The notes: generated by a model from the sequence alone, not told the origin. A DNA stretch of 10,232 nt from Nitrososphaerota archaeon (GCA_027886795.1 JAPCJU010000024.1:1-10232), one strand, 5' to 3'; positions 1 to 6,120 are shown, numbered from the stretch's first letter. Program-made: numbers and translations.

Positions 1-78
1 ATATTCTTTCTTCGAAGTTCCGATTTGCTCGATCCTTATCTCCTTGCTAATCGTGCCAAGAGCGATTTCATAACGCAT
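1..78 (-). CDS. accB: Biotin carboxyl carrier protein of acyl-CoA carboxylase (N-terminal fragment, cut by window edge)
   Basis: An open frame starts with ATG at 78-76 on the minus strand and runs off the window after 26 codons. It begins MRYEIALGTISKEIRIEQIG, which resembles the usual N-terminus of acyl-CoA carboxylase carrier subunits (a K/R-Y-E-V/I start, then a beta strand ending E-I/Q-x-I/V-G). The biotin-attachment domain with its Met-Lys-Met motif would lie outside the window. The start is well supported: a Shine-Dalgarno-like AAGGAG on the minus strand (positions 94-89) lies 10 bases upstream. The ATG lies inside the end of the biotin carboxylase gene, giving an 11-base overlap that suggests translational coupling. 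As third gene of a carboxyltransferase / biotin carboxylase operon, the carrier protein is the expected product. It would shuttle carboxybiotin between the two enzymes and be the target of the ligase at 5240-5860. The call rests on a short fragment plus context. Confidence 0.8.
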   Translation of the reverse strand, partial: MRYEIALGTISKEIRIEQIGTSKKEY

Positions 79-1579
79 CCACGAATCTCTCCTTGCGGTT
101 CTTGGACCAGGTAGGAATGGTTCCACGGGTCTTCTGGACTTTCTGATCATGTAGGCTTTTTTGAGAAAATAGCAATGCACCTATGGCAAAATTATCCTCG
201 TCTGTTTCAATGCTTGGCGAATGCTGATTCAAGACTCCACTTGAGTTGACAAAATCCGTGTCAAATTTTCCCTCTGCAAATTGCTCATTTTTCAATACAG
301 CACTGTGAAACGGGATTGTAGTCTCCACTCCATAAATTGAAAACTCATCAAGTGCCTGGATTGCGCGCCTTCTTGCCTGATCAAAGCTTATGCCAGAAAC
401 GATTAGCTTTGCGATAAGTGAATCATAGTAGCCTGAGATTTCGAGACAAGTCTCGAGCGCGGTGTCAACTCTGATTCCAGGACCTGAAGGTATCGCAAGA
501 AAGCCGATTGTTCCTGAAGTCGGAGCAAAGCCAGCGAATGAGTTTTCCGCATTGATACGGCATTCAATTGCGCAGCCGCGGAGCTTTATTTCACTTTGTT
601 TGTAAGGGAGTTTTTTTCCAGAGGCAATTTGGATCTGAGCTTCAACGAGATCAACCCCAGTAACGGATTCCGTTACGGGATGCTCGACTTGGAGCCTTGA
701 GTTAATTTCCATAAAGTAGAAACTGCCGACAGAGTCTCTCAAGAATTCTACGGTCCCCGCATTCGAGTATCGAACCGCCTTAGCGACCTTTTTGGCAAGA
801 GAAGAGACTTTCCTTCTGGTTTCACCATCTACAACTGGGGATGGAGAGATCTCCACAAGCTTCTGGTATCTTCTTTGTATAGAACATTCTCTTTCGCCTA
901 AATGCAAGAACTCGGTAGAGTCCTCGCTTGCAAGTATCTGAATTTCGATGTGCCGTGGCTTGATAAGTTTCTTTTCGATATAGAGAGCAAACCTTCCAAA
1001 CGAGGATCTCGCCTCCCTCTCAGAGGATTCGAATGCTTCCTTAACCTCTCCCGGATTTTTGGCCTCCCGCATGCCACGTCCTCCACCACCGAAGGCACTC
1101 TTGAGCAGTACCGGAAATCCAATTTCAGAGGCAAGTTTAGACGCTTCGACCGCGTCGCCAATTGGTTCTCTCGAGAATGGTATGACCGGAACTCCAGCTG
1201 CTTCAGCAACCTTCTTGCACGCCAGTTTGTCCCCGCTAATTTCTAGAGTAGCGGGTTTGGGGCCAATGAATTTTATCGAGTTTTCGCTGCAAAGTTTTGA
1301 GAAAGCGCTAGCCTCTGACAAAAAGCCATAGCCTGGATGAATTGCGTCGCAATCAGATTTCCTTGCGATCTCAATTATCTTAACTGCGTCCAAGTACGTC
1401 TCGCTCGGGAAAAATCCCGGCAGGCGAAATGCTTTATCTGCCATACGCACGTGCATCGTGGAGACATCTGCATCTGAATATAGCGCAACCGATTCAATTC
1501 CTAGATTCTTCAGCGCTCGTACTATTCTGACAGCAATCTCGCCGCGGTTTGCGACAAGTACCCTCTGAAATTCGTGCAT
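68..1579 (-). CDS. accC: Acetyl-/propionyl-CoA carboxylase, biotin carboxylase subunit
   Basis: This 503-residue cytoplasmic enzyme should carboxylate biotin on the carrier protein using ATP and bicarbonate. The N-terminal domain begins with the classic VLVANRGEIAVRI (residues 7-19) and contains HPGYGFLSE (81-89). The ATP-grasp region has Lys118, Lys160, the glycine-rich loop GGGGRGM (164-170) and HIEIQ (210-214). Catalytic and metal ligands are Glu278 and the EINSRLQVEHPVTE block (291-304), with Arg341 in ECRINAE matching E. coli Arg338. Tyr238 replaces the His236 of E. coli in the RRHQK motif. Length matches the family (450-510). The C-terminal tail after about residue 450 is variable. ATG at 1579 is the natural start because the conserved strand begins six residues later. 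It lies 32 bases downstream of the carboxyltransferase stop and overlaps the carrier-protein start by 11 bases, so the three genes form one operon. Acetyl- versus propionyl-CoA use is decided by the partner subunit. Confidence 0.96.
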   Translation of the reverse strand: MHEFQRVLVANRGEIAVRIVRALKNLGIESVALYSDADVSTMHVRMADKAFRLPGFFPSETYLDAVKIIEIARKSDCDAIHPGYGFLSEASAFSKLCSENSIKFIGPKPATLEISGDKLACKKVAEAAGVPVIPFSREPIGDAVEASKLASEIGFPVLLKSAFGGGGRGMREAKNPGEVKEAFESSEREARSSFGRFALYIEKKLIKPRHIEIQILASEDSTEFLHLGERECSIQRRYQKLVEISPSPVVDGETRRKVSSLAKKVAKAVRYSNAGTVEFLRDSVGSFYFMEINSRLQVEHPVTESVTGVDLVEAQIQIASGKKLPYKQSEIKLRGCAIECRINAENSFAGFAPTSGTIGFLAIPSGPGIRVDTALETCLEISGYYDSLIAKLIVSGISFDQARRRAIQALDEFSIYGVETTIPFHSAVLKNEQFAEGKFDTDFVNSSGVLNQHSPSIETDEDNFAIGALLFSQKSLHDQKVQKTRGTIPTWSKNRKERFVDAL

Positions 1580-1611
1580 GATGTCTAAATGTCCTTAACT
1601 ATTTGCCAGGA

Positions 1612-3174
1612 TTAGAGTTCAATGTTTCCGTGTTTTTTGACTGGACGTTGCTCGCTCTTGTTTGCGAGAGTTCTCAACGCTCGGATGATTTCCTTCCTTG
1701 ATTCCGCCGGTCTTAACACGCCGTCTATAATCCCGCGCTCCGCTGCGATGAACGGATTCGCATATTTTTCGGCATATTCATTTACAAGACGCGTCCTTGT
1801 TGCTTCTTCATGATCGGCTTCGAGTTCCTTTCTGTAGATTATCTTTGCCGCTCCCTCTGGACCCATGACAGCGAGCTGCGCCGAAGGCCAGGCAAAATTC
1901 AGATCAGCTTTTGAATACTTGCTGCCCATTGCACAATAGGCTCCACCGTATGCTTTGCGTACGACTATTGTGATCTTCGGAACCGTGGCCTCACAATATG
2001 CAAAGAGCAATTTTGAACCATGCCTAATAATTCCGCCCGACTCTTGCTCTATCCCCGGCATATATCCGGGCACATCGACAAACGTAACGATTGGAATATT
2101 GAACGCGTCGCAGAACCGTATGAATCGGGCGGCCTTGTTTGATGAATCAATGTCGAGTGCACCCGCAAGGACCATCGGCTGATTTGCGACGATCCCGACC
2201 GTCCCTCCGTCGAGTCGCCCAAAACCAACAATGATGTTTGGAGCCCAGAGTGAATGAACCTCGAAGAAATCATTTTCGTCGAGGATAGTCGAGACTAATT
2301 TTTTCATATCGTACGGTTTGTTGGAGTCAGGCGGGACAATAGAATCCAGAGATTCGTCTGTTCTGTCTGCGCTGTCCGAATTCTCGATCCTTGGAGGAAA
2401 AACGGAATTATTTTGTGGCAGAAATGAGAGAAGTTTCCTGATTATTTCAAAGCAATTTTCCTCTGAGGAAGCAACAAAGTGCGAGACACCACTCATTGTC
2501 GCGTGAACCTGAGGACCGCCTAACTGCTCGAATGTGACATCTTCGCCCACGGCAGCCTTGACGACGTCAGGGCCGGTGATGAACATGTTGCTTGTCTTTT
2601 CGACCATTATTACAAAATCAGTCATTGCAGGGGAGTAAACTGCTCCGCCAGCACACGGCCCCAGAATCGCGGAAATCTGGGGAATTACACCCGAAGCCAG
2701 GGTGTTGCGGAAAAAAATCTCGCTGTAAGCGGCTAAACTTTGAACTCCTTCTTGAATTCTAGCCCCGCCCGAGTCGTTGAGTCCGATGAATGGAACCCCA
2801 GCCTTCATCGCAAGATCCATTACCTTGTTGATCTTCTTACCAAACATCTCGCCGAGCGATCCGCCTAGAACTGTGAAATCATGAGCAAATAGAAAGATCG
2901 TCTTACCTTCGATCGTGCCATAGCCGGTGACGACCCCATCGCCATAATGTCTCACGATTTTCTCGGTTTCCTCAGCCCTGCTGAGGACAAATTTGTCAAG
3001 CTCTACAAATGATTCAGGATCAAGCAGCATTTCAATTCTCTCGCGCGCCGTCCTTTTTCCCTTCTTGTGCTGATCGTCGATTCTTGTCTGACCCCCACCC
3101 TCTTTGGCTAGTTCGTTCATCTTCTCTAAACGTCCCAAAGTGGAGTTTCCGTCAGAATGGGTTTCCGTATTCAT
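1612..3174 (-). CDS. pccB: Acyl-CoA (propionyl-/acetyl-CoA) carboxylase, carboxyltransferase subunit
   Basis: This 520-residue subunit should transfer CO2 from carboxybiotin to acetyl- or propionyl-CoA, giving malonyl- or methylmalonyl-CoA. Two crotonase-fold halves are visible. The N-terminal half has GKRTARERIEMLLDP (39-53), the first oxyanion-hole loop NDSGGARIQEG (133-143) and GPCAGGAVYSPA (172-183). The C-terminal half has DVPGYMPGIEQESGGIIRHG (367-386), KAYGGAYCAMGSK (407-419) and AWPSAQLAVMGPEGA (428-442). The residue matching Asp422 of Streptomyces coelicolor PccB, the acyl-chain specificity position, is Cys414. Length is normal for the family. ATG at 3174 is the first gene start after the divergent promoter region. 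No Shine-Dalgarno is seen and a TATA-like box lies about 33 bases upstream, suggesting a leaderless or very short-leader mRNA. It heads the operon with the biotin carboxylase and carrier genes. Confidence 0.95.
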   Translation of the reverse strand: MNTETHSDGNSTLGRLEKMNELAKEGGGQTRIDDQHKKGKRTARERIEMLLDPESFVELDKFVLSRAEETEKIVRHYGDGVVTGYGTIEGKTIFLFAHDFTVLGGSLGEMFGKKINKVMDLAMKAGVPFIGLNDSGGARIQEGVQSLAAYSEIFFRNTLASGVIPQISAILGPCAGGAVYSPAMTDFVIMVEKTSNMFITGPDVVKAAVGEDVTFEQLGGPQVHATMSGVSHFVASSEENCFEIIRKLLSFLPQNNSVFPPRIENSDSADRTDESLDSIVPPDSNKPYDMKKLVSTILDENDFFEVHSLWAPNIIVGFGRLDGGTVGIVANQPMVLAGALDIDSSNKAARFIRFCDAFNIPIVTFVDVPGYMPGIEQESGGIIRHGSKLLFAYCEATVPKITIVVRKAYGGAYCAMGSKYSKADLNFAWPSAQLAVMGPEGAAKIIYRKELEADHEEATRTRLVNEYAEKYANPFIAAERGIIDGVLRPAESRKEIIRALRTLANKSEQRPVKKHGNIEL

Positions 3175-3202
3175 GATTAGGAAAGCTTGCCAGACGAAAC
3201 CG

Positions 3203-3210
3203 CTTTAAAA
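3203..3210 (-). promoter_or_regulatory. TATA-like box of the acyl-CoA carboxylase operon
   Basis: The minus strand reads TTTTAAAG, centred about 33 bases upstream of the carboxyltransferase ATG. With usual archaeal geometry (start site about 26 bases from the TATA centre), transcription would begin some 6 bases before the ATG, consistent with the absence of a Shine-Dalgarno. No strong purine-rich BRE is seen next to it. Confidence 0.4.
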
Positions 3211-3264
3211 CTGTGTTGACATTACAGAAAGTTTAGTCAAAACTTCGAAAAATTTTCCAGCCTT

Positions 3265-3281
3265 AGAGAAAGAATTTCTCT
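3265..3281. repeat. Perfect inverted repeat between divergent promoters (possible operator)
   Basis: Two perfect 7-base arms, AGAGAAA and TTTCTCT, flank a 3-base centre (GAA). The site lies in the 173-base divergent region, about 55 bases upstream of the carboxylase TATA-like box and about 30 bases upstream of the VapB box. VapB/AbrB-type antitoxins commonly bind palindromes in their own promoters, so self-regulation is possible. Control of the carboxylase operon is an alternative. No binding evidence exists. Confidence 0.4.
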
Positions 3282-3310
3282 GAAGATAATTCCGTAAAAA
3301 GAATATCAGC

Positions 3311-3318
3311 CTTAAGTA
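3311..3318 (+). promoter_or_regulatory. TATA-like box of the vapBC operon
   Basis: CTTAAGTA is centred about 33 bases upstream of the VapB ATG at 3348. This spacing predicts a leader of only a few bases, and no Shine-Dalgarno precedes the ATG, so a near-leaderless transcript fits. Confidence 0.4.
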
Positions 3319-3347
3319 CTTCACCACAAATCTATTCGCCGGCAGAA

Positions 3348-3584
3348 ATGTCTGATGAGGCTGTCACCGTAACGAAGAAGGGACAGGTGACGATTCCCGC
3401 GCGATTTAGAAAATTAATGAACATCCATGAGGGGTCCAAGCTCCTAGTCTCTCAATCTGATAATTCGATAACTATGCGTCTGCTCATGGATCTCGAAGAA
3501 CTCGCGGGGATTCACGCCGGCAAGATGACTCTTTCAGAAGCAAGGATAGAGTTGGACGAACTGCGTAAAATCGACAGGTATTAG
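3348..3584 (+). CDS. vapB: AbrB/SpoVT-domain antitoxin (VapB-like)
   Basis: This 78-residue protein has a swapped-hairpin AbrB (SpoVT/AbrB, MazE-type) DNA-binding domain at about residues 5-48. It is marked by VTKKGQVTIPARFRKLMNI (8-26) followed by a G-S-K-L-L-V strand. The C-terminal segment (about 50-78), rich in Glu, Leu and Arg, is the likely toxin-neutralising region. Such antitoxins bind the partner PIN RNase in the cytoplasm and repress their own promoter. The PIN-domain gene follows after only 6 bases, so the pair is almost certainly co-transcribed. Length and architecture are typical of archaeal VapB. ATG at 3348 is chosen because the AbrB motif begins a few residues later and a TATA-like box is well placed. 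The 17-base inverted repeat at 3265-3281 is a candidate binding site. Confidence 0.88.
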   Translation: MSDEAVTVTKKGQVTIPARFRKLMNIHEGSKLLVSQSDNSITMRLLMDLEELAGIHAGKMTLSEARIELDELRKIDRY

Positions 3585-3590
3585 TTTCGT

Positions 3591-3989
3591 TTGGTCCGAA
3601 CAATTGATACCAGATTTCTGCTGGCTCACTTTCTCGCCGATACAGATGACCTAAAGGCATTGACGCGATCAAAAATGATCGAATTCAGACAGGAATCAGC
3701 TATAGTTCCCACAGTCGTTTTGCACGAGCTATACAAACTGGAATTCCAAAAATTCGGTAGAGAAACCGCTGACACTCAGCTAAAGTCCATCGAAACATCG
3801 GGCTTGAGGGTTGAAGATCTTACTGTAGACATTGCAAGAATAGCTGCCGTACTCCGCTGCAAGTACTTGGACTTGCCGCTAGCAAACTCGATAATAGCCG
3901 CAACTTCGATCGTGAAAGGTTCCAAAGTCGTCTGCTCTGACGATGAACTGTTCGAGAAGGTTAAAGAAATAAAGACCGAATGGCTTTAG
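3591..3989 (+). CDS. vapC: PIN-domain protein, VapC-like toxin with substituted third acidic residue
   Basis: This 132-residue PIN-domain protein would be a metal-dependent ribonuclease toxin partnered by the upstream antitoxin. Visible PIN features are Asp6 in TIDTRFLL (first acidic residue), Glu46 in VVLHELYKLE (second), and Asp117/Asp118 in VVCSDDELF (fourth position). The third conserved acidic residue, normally Asp in the L-A-D-S-I-I-A-A motif, is Asn99 here (LPLANSIIAAT; codon AAC at 3885-3887). One G-to-A change from GAC would produce it. The product may have reduced or lost nuclease activity, or an altered metal site. The rest of the fold looks intact, with no frameshift or truncation. 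The start is TTG at 3591, needed to place Asp6 correctly since no ATG lies nearby. Spacing to the antitoxin stop is 6 bases. PIN identity is confident; toxicity is not. Confidence 0.88.
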   Translation: MVRTIDTRFLLAHFLADTDDLKALTRSKMIEFRQESAIVPTVVLHELYKLEFQKFGRETADTQLKSIETSGLRVEDLTVDIARIAAVLRCKYLDLPLANSIIAATSIVKGSKVVCSDDELFEKVKEIKTEWL

Positions 3990-4013
3990 CAAATAAAGGA
4001 TTGTGACCTAAAT

Positions 4014-4316
4014 TTGGGCGACAGAGCGGCAAGATATGCGGCGAAGAAACATTCTACGGGTAAGAAATCGGACGGGCCGGTTCTTGTTGCCTATGTGGGA
4101 AGAACACCGAAGGGGAAAATCAGGCTTCGCAGAATAGGAATAAGATTTCAGGGACAGCAGGAGGAAATAGTTACTGAAGTTCCACAAGACGATCCTCGTT
4201 ACGTTTTTGAAAGTGACTACAAAGTCAGAAAGTCGGCGCACGACGTCGTGAAAAAGTCGGCAAAATTCGGCAGGTTCTATGATTCGACTACGAGAGTTTT
4301 TTATGACAAGGAATAG
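4014..4316 (+). CDS. Small basic protein of unknown function
   Basis: I do not recognise this family. The 100-residue product is Lys/Arg-rich and has no membrane segment, signal peptide or Cys/His cluster. The first 20 residues are strongly basic (RAARYAAKKHSTGKK, 4-18). An alternating hydrophobic/basic stretch follows (VLVAYVGRTPKGKIRLRRIG, 23-42), suggesting a small beta-barrel or hairpin of nucleic-acid-binding type. The second half mixes acidic (EVPQDDPRY) and basic segments. The start is TTG at 4014, the only plausible start after the in-frame VapC stop 24 bases upstream. An AAAGGA lies 13 bases before it. It may be co-transcribed with vapBC, and it ends 34 bases from the convergent zinc-ribbon gene. 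A nucleic-acid or ribosome-associated role is a guess from charge alone. The reading frame looks genuine because the protein is compositionally coherent and fills the gap. Confidence 0.72.
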   Translation: MGDRAARYAAKKHSTGKKSDGPVLVAYVGRTPKGKIRLRRIGIRFQGQQEEIVTEVPQDDPRYVFESDYKVRKSAHDVVKKSAKFGRFYDSTTRVFYDKE

Positions 4317-4321
4317 TCACG

Positions 4322-4338
4322 TCGAGATAATTTCTCGA
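4322..4338. terminator. Hairpin between convergent genes (possible bidirectional terminator)
   Basis: Arms TCGAGA and TCTCGA form a perfect 6-base stem around a 5-base loop (TAATT). It lies in the 34-base gap where the basic-protein gene and the zinc-ribbon gene converge. It could stop or shield transcripts from both sides, although no strong T-run follows directly on either strand. Confidence 0.35.
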
Positions 4339-4350
4339 ATGAACAGTCAG

Positions 4351-5163
4351 CTATTTTGTTGATGAGATTTTTCTGTAAAATTCACCGACCTTGTCTTTCT
4401 CAATAACTTTATTCGCGACAAGTTTTTCCAAGACTTTATCCAAATCATCGGGATCTATGCTCTTCTCGGATTCTTCCTCCATCTTTCTCTCCAATTGAAA
4501 AAACCCCAACCAATTCATATCAGCAAGCGCGACCAGCACTTGCGACTCGAGCTCTATTAGATCTGTCGCGCCGAAATTCTCTTCCTCCGATTCACCCAAA
4601 GCCTCCTTCTCGATCAAGGGAATCCACTCGTTGATTGCAATCTGGTTAGCCGGTGGATTTGGAGATCTGTATCTTTGAACGAACTCCGTTCGCGTTGTTG
4701 CAGAATTACCCGGGGGATCATGCCAGTTAACAATGAGTGTTAATCGTAAGATACCCCTTTGCCCGGAGACGGTCGCGATTGAATCGAGGGGAATGGTGAG
4801 CAGGGATTTTTGAAGGGTGTTCTGAACGTCAGTTTCTGTAGAAGGATTGTTTTTTCCTAATGCGGGAACTAGAGCGAGTCGCTTTTCTGTGAGCAATAGA
4901 GTTCCTTGAATCATTCCTTTTGGACCCCTGCACATAACAAGAGGCTGAGATTGGAGTAATGATTCGCCCTGTCCTTCGCCGAAACTCGTCGAAGGCGTCG
5001 CTGGCTCGGCTCCAGAAGTGTTGAACCGAGTTTCACTAACTTCGTCCGTGCTAGCATCAGTGGCAAGTTGATCCTCGAAAATGTATCCGCAGTAAGAGCA
5101 AGTTTGCGAATTTCCGGTTCTCGACGTCCCGCACATGGGACACTTCGACAGTTTTTCTGTCAC
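4351..5163 (-). CDS. Zinc-ribbon protein with central PH/GRAM-like region and C-terminal winged-helix-like region
   Basis: This 270-residue soluble protein has a clear N-terminal zinc ribbon with Cys8, Cys11, Cys22 and Cys25 (CPMC...CSYCGY). A low-complexity, Ser/Thr/Glu-rich linker follows (about 31-70). The central region (about 72-185) has the shape of a PH/GRAM-type beta domain: GTLLLTEKRLALVPA (87-101), then LLTIPLDSIATVSG (121-134) and LRLTLIV (139-145). The C-terminal region (about 200-267) is helical and acidic-basic; LVALADMNWLGFF and LDKVLEKLVANKVIEKD look like a small winged-helix or dimerisation module. Function is not known; a regulatory or scaffold role is inference. No signal peptide or membrane helix is seen. 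The start is GTG at 5163, chosen because it sits just before the first zinc ligands and about 32 bases from an A/T-rich box. It is divergent from the biotin ligase across 76 bases. Confidence 0.82.
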   Translation of the reverse strand: MTEKLSKCPMCGTSRTGNSQTCSYCGYIFEDQLATDASTDEVSETRFNTSGAEPATPSTSFGEGQGESLLQSQPLVMCRGPKGMIQGTLLLTEKRLALVPALGKNNPSTETDVQNTLQKSLLTIPLDSIATVSGQRGILRLTLIVNWHDPPGNSATTRTEFVQRYRSPNPPANQIAINEWIPLIEKEALGESEEENFGATDLIELESQVLVALADMNWLGFFQLERKMEEESEKSIDPDDLDKVLEKLVANKVIEKDKVGEFYRKISSTK

Positions 5164-5189
5164 ATGGAATCCATTCCGAATTTTAGCAT

Positions 5190-5198
5190 TTCATATTT
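5190..5198 (-). promoter_or_regulatory. TATA-like box of the zinc-ribbon gene
   Basis: The minus strand reads TAAATATGA around here, centred about 31 bases upstream of the GTG start, which predicts a short leader. A GGAAT-CC-ATTCC palindrome (5166-5177) sits near the expected transcription start and could be an operator. Confidence 0.3.
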
Positions 5199-5202
5199 AC
5201 TA

Positions 5203-5210
5203 CTTTAGAA
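5203..5210 (+). promoter_or_regulatory. TATA-like box of the biotin ligase gene
   Basis: CTTTAGAA is centred about 34 bases upstream of the ATG at 5240. The predicted transcript would start near 5232, at or next to a GTG (5231) in frame with the ATG. GAGAGG abuts the ATG too closely to act as a normal Shine-Dalgarno. Confidence 0.3.
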
Positions 5211-5239
5211 GCGAACTACCCAAATTTCAAGTGAGAGGT

Positions 5240-5860
5240 ATGGATTTTCAGAGGTTGAGAAATGACGAGATTCAGCTCGAGAAACTATTGAGAAGCTTTG
5301 AATTTGTGAAATTGAAAGAAATTCATCCCATCATTTTTGATTCAATTGATTCGACTCAAGAGTTTGCCCAAAAGAAGTATATGGGTGATAAAGAAGGAAA
5401 CCTCGTAATCGGCAGAGTCCAAACAAACGGCAGGGGACGAGAAGGAAGATCTTGGATTTCGCAGAGAGGAGGACTCTGGATTACGCTGACGCTCAAACCA
5501 CCATCATCAGTACTCGGAGAAATTCCACTATTAATGATAGAATCGATTGCGAAGACTCTGCACGAATTCGGTTTGAACGACTGCAGCCCTAAACCTCCGA
5601 ATGACGTGTATTTCGCCGGAAAGAAAATTGCTGGCGTACTCTCGGACGCAAGAGTGCAAGGTGATGATTCAATCGATTACGTGGGAATCGGGATTAATGT
5701 AAATAACAATCCGGCGGAAAGCGAGGCAATTTCAGATATAGCAACTAGTCTCGCAAATGAAATAGGCAAAGAAGTTGACCTTACAAGATTCACCGCTGCC
5801 CTGCTGGCAAACATTGACGCTGCTTACAGCAATGCGATCAAGAGAACTATTCCCGACTAG
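5240..5860 (+). CDS. birA: Biotin-[acetyl-/propionyl-CoA carboxylase] ligase, short catalytic form
   Basis: This 206-residue enzyme should activate biotin with ATP and attach it to the carrier protein of the nearby carboxylase. Motifs in order are FDSIDSTQEFA (33-43), QTNGRGREGRSW (61-72, the biotinyl-AMP loop), GGLWITLTLKP (77-87), KPPNDVYFAGKKIAGVLSDA (118-137, Lys118 being the catalytic lysine) and VGIGINVN (148-155). The usual KWPND motif reads KPPND. There is no N-terminal helix-turn-helix domain, so it should not be a BirA-type repressor. The protein stops about 50 residues after the GIGIN motif, so most of the small C-terminal domain of typical ligases (about 235 residues in Pyrococcus horikoshii) is absent. 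Other frames past the stop offered no obvious continuation. ATG at 5240 is chosen because a longer upstream reading would run into the divergent zinc-ribbon gene; GTG at 5231 is an alternative. Confidence 0.93.
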   Translation: MDFQRLRNDEIQLEKLLRSFEFVKLKEIHPIIFDSIDSTQEFAQKKYMGDKEGNLVIGRVQTNGRGREGRSWISQRGGLWITLTLKPPSSVLGEIPLLMIESIAKTLHEFGLNDCSPKPPNDVYFAGKKIAGVLSDARVQGDDSIDYVGIGINVNNNPAESEAISDIATSLANEIGKEVDLTRFTAALLANIDAAYSNAIKRTIPD

Positions 5861-5861
5861 A

Positions 5862-6047
5862 CTACGGATCGTGTTTTGTGCATTCAGAGTGTGTTACGTG
5901 ATTCGTTTGCTCGCATCTTCCCAGCGCATCTCCGTCATTAAAGGGTGCAAGACAGTGAGTGCAATAGGTGTCCCTGTCAGGATCGAATTCTGGGGTTTTC
6001 TTGAATTCTCTGTATTCCAAGCAAAGTTCCATAAGATCAAAGCGCAA
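5862..6047 (-). CDS. RING-H2-like Cys/His microprotein, putative zinc-binding
   Basis: This 61-residue minus-strand product carries an ordered set of possible metal ligands: Cys29, Cys32, Cys45, His50, His53 and Cys56, with His59 near the end. The spacing C-x2-C-x12-C-x4-H-x2-H-x2-C resembles the first six ligands of a RING-H2 or related treble-clef finger. The surrounding residues (YCTHCLAPFNDGDALGRC) also look like such fingers, including the aromatic and the Gly-Asp before the third ligand. The final Cys-x2-Cys pair is missing because the protein ends. The start is probably TTG at 6047, preceded by GGTGAG 10 bases upstream; ATG at 6032 would give 56 residues and keep every ligand. It ends one base from the biotin ligase stop, convergently, and fills most of an otherwise empty 321-base gap. 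Function unknown; nucleic-acid or protein binding are both possible. Confidence 0.6.
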   Translation of the reverse strand: MRFDLMELCLEYREFKKTPEFDPDRDTYCTHCLAPFNDGDALGRCEQTNHVTHSECTKHDP

Positions 6048-6120
6048 ATTAGTTTATCTCACCATCAAAGGATCTAATTTCAAAACGTTTAGCGCGATCA
6101 AAGATTCCCTAAAACCGCAA

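Noticed and set aside
902..1331. Plus-strand open frames opposite the biotin carboxylase gene
   Set aside because: They lie entirely antisense to a highly conserved gene, and their products look like codon shadows with no recognisable motif.
3987..4013. VapC and the following basic protein as one gene split by a TAG codon
   Set aside because: They share a frame, but VapC already has normal length and a complete PIN fold, and a TTG start explains the second gene. Readthrough is not needed.
5135..5239. Longer biotin ligase frame starting at 5135
   Set aside because: It would overlap the start of the divergent zinc-ribbon gene, and the extra residues match no ligase domain; the core motifs are complete from ATG at 5240.
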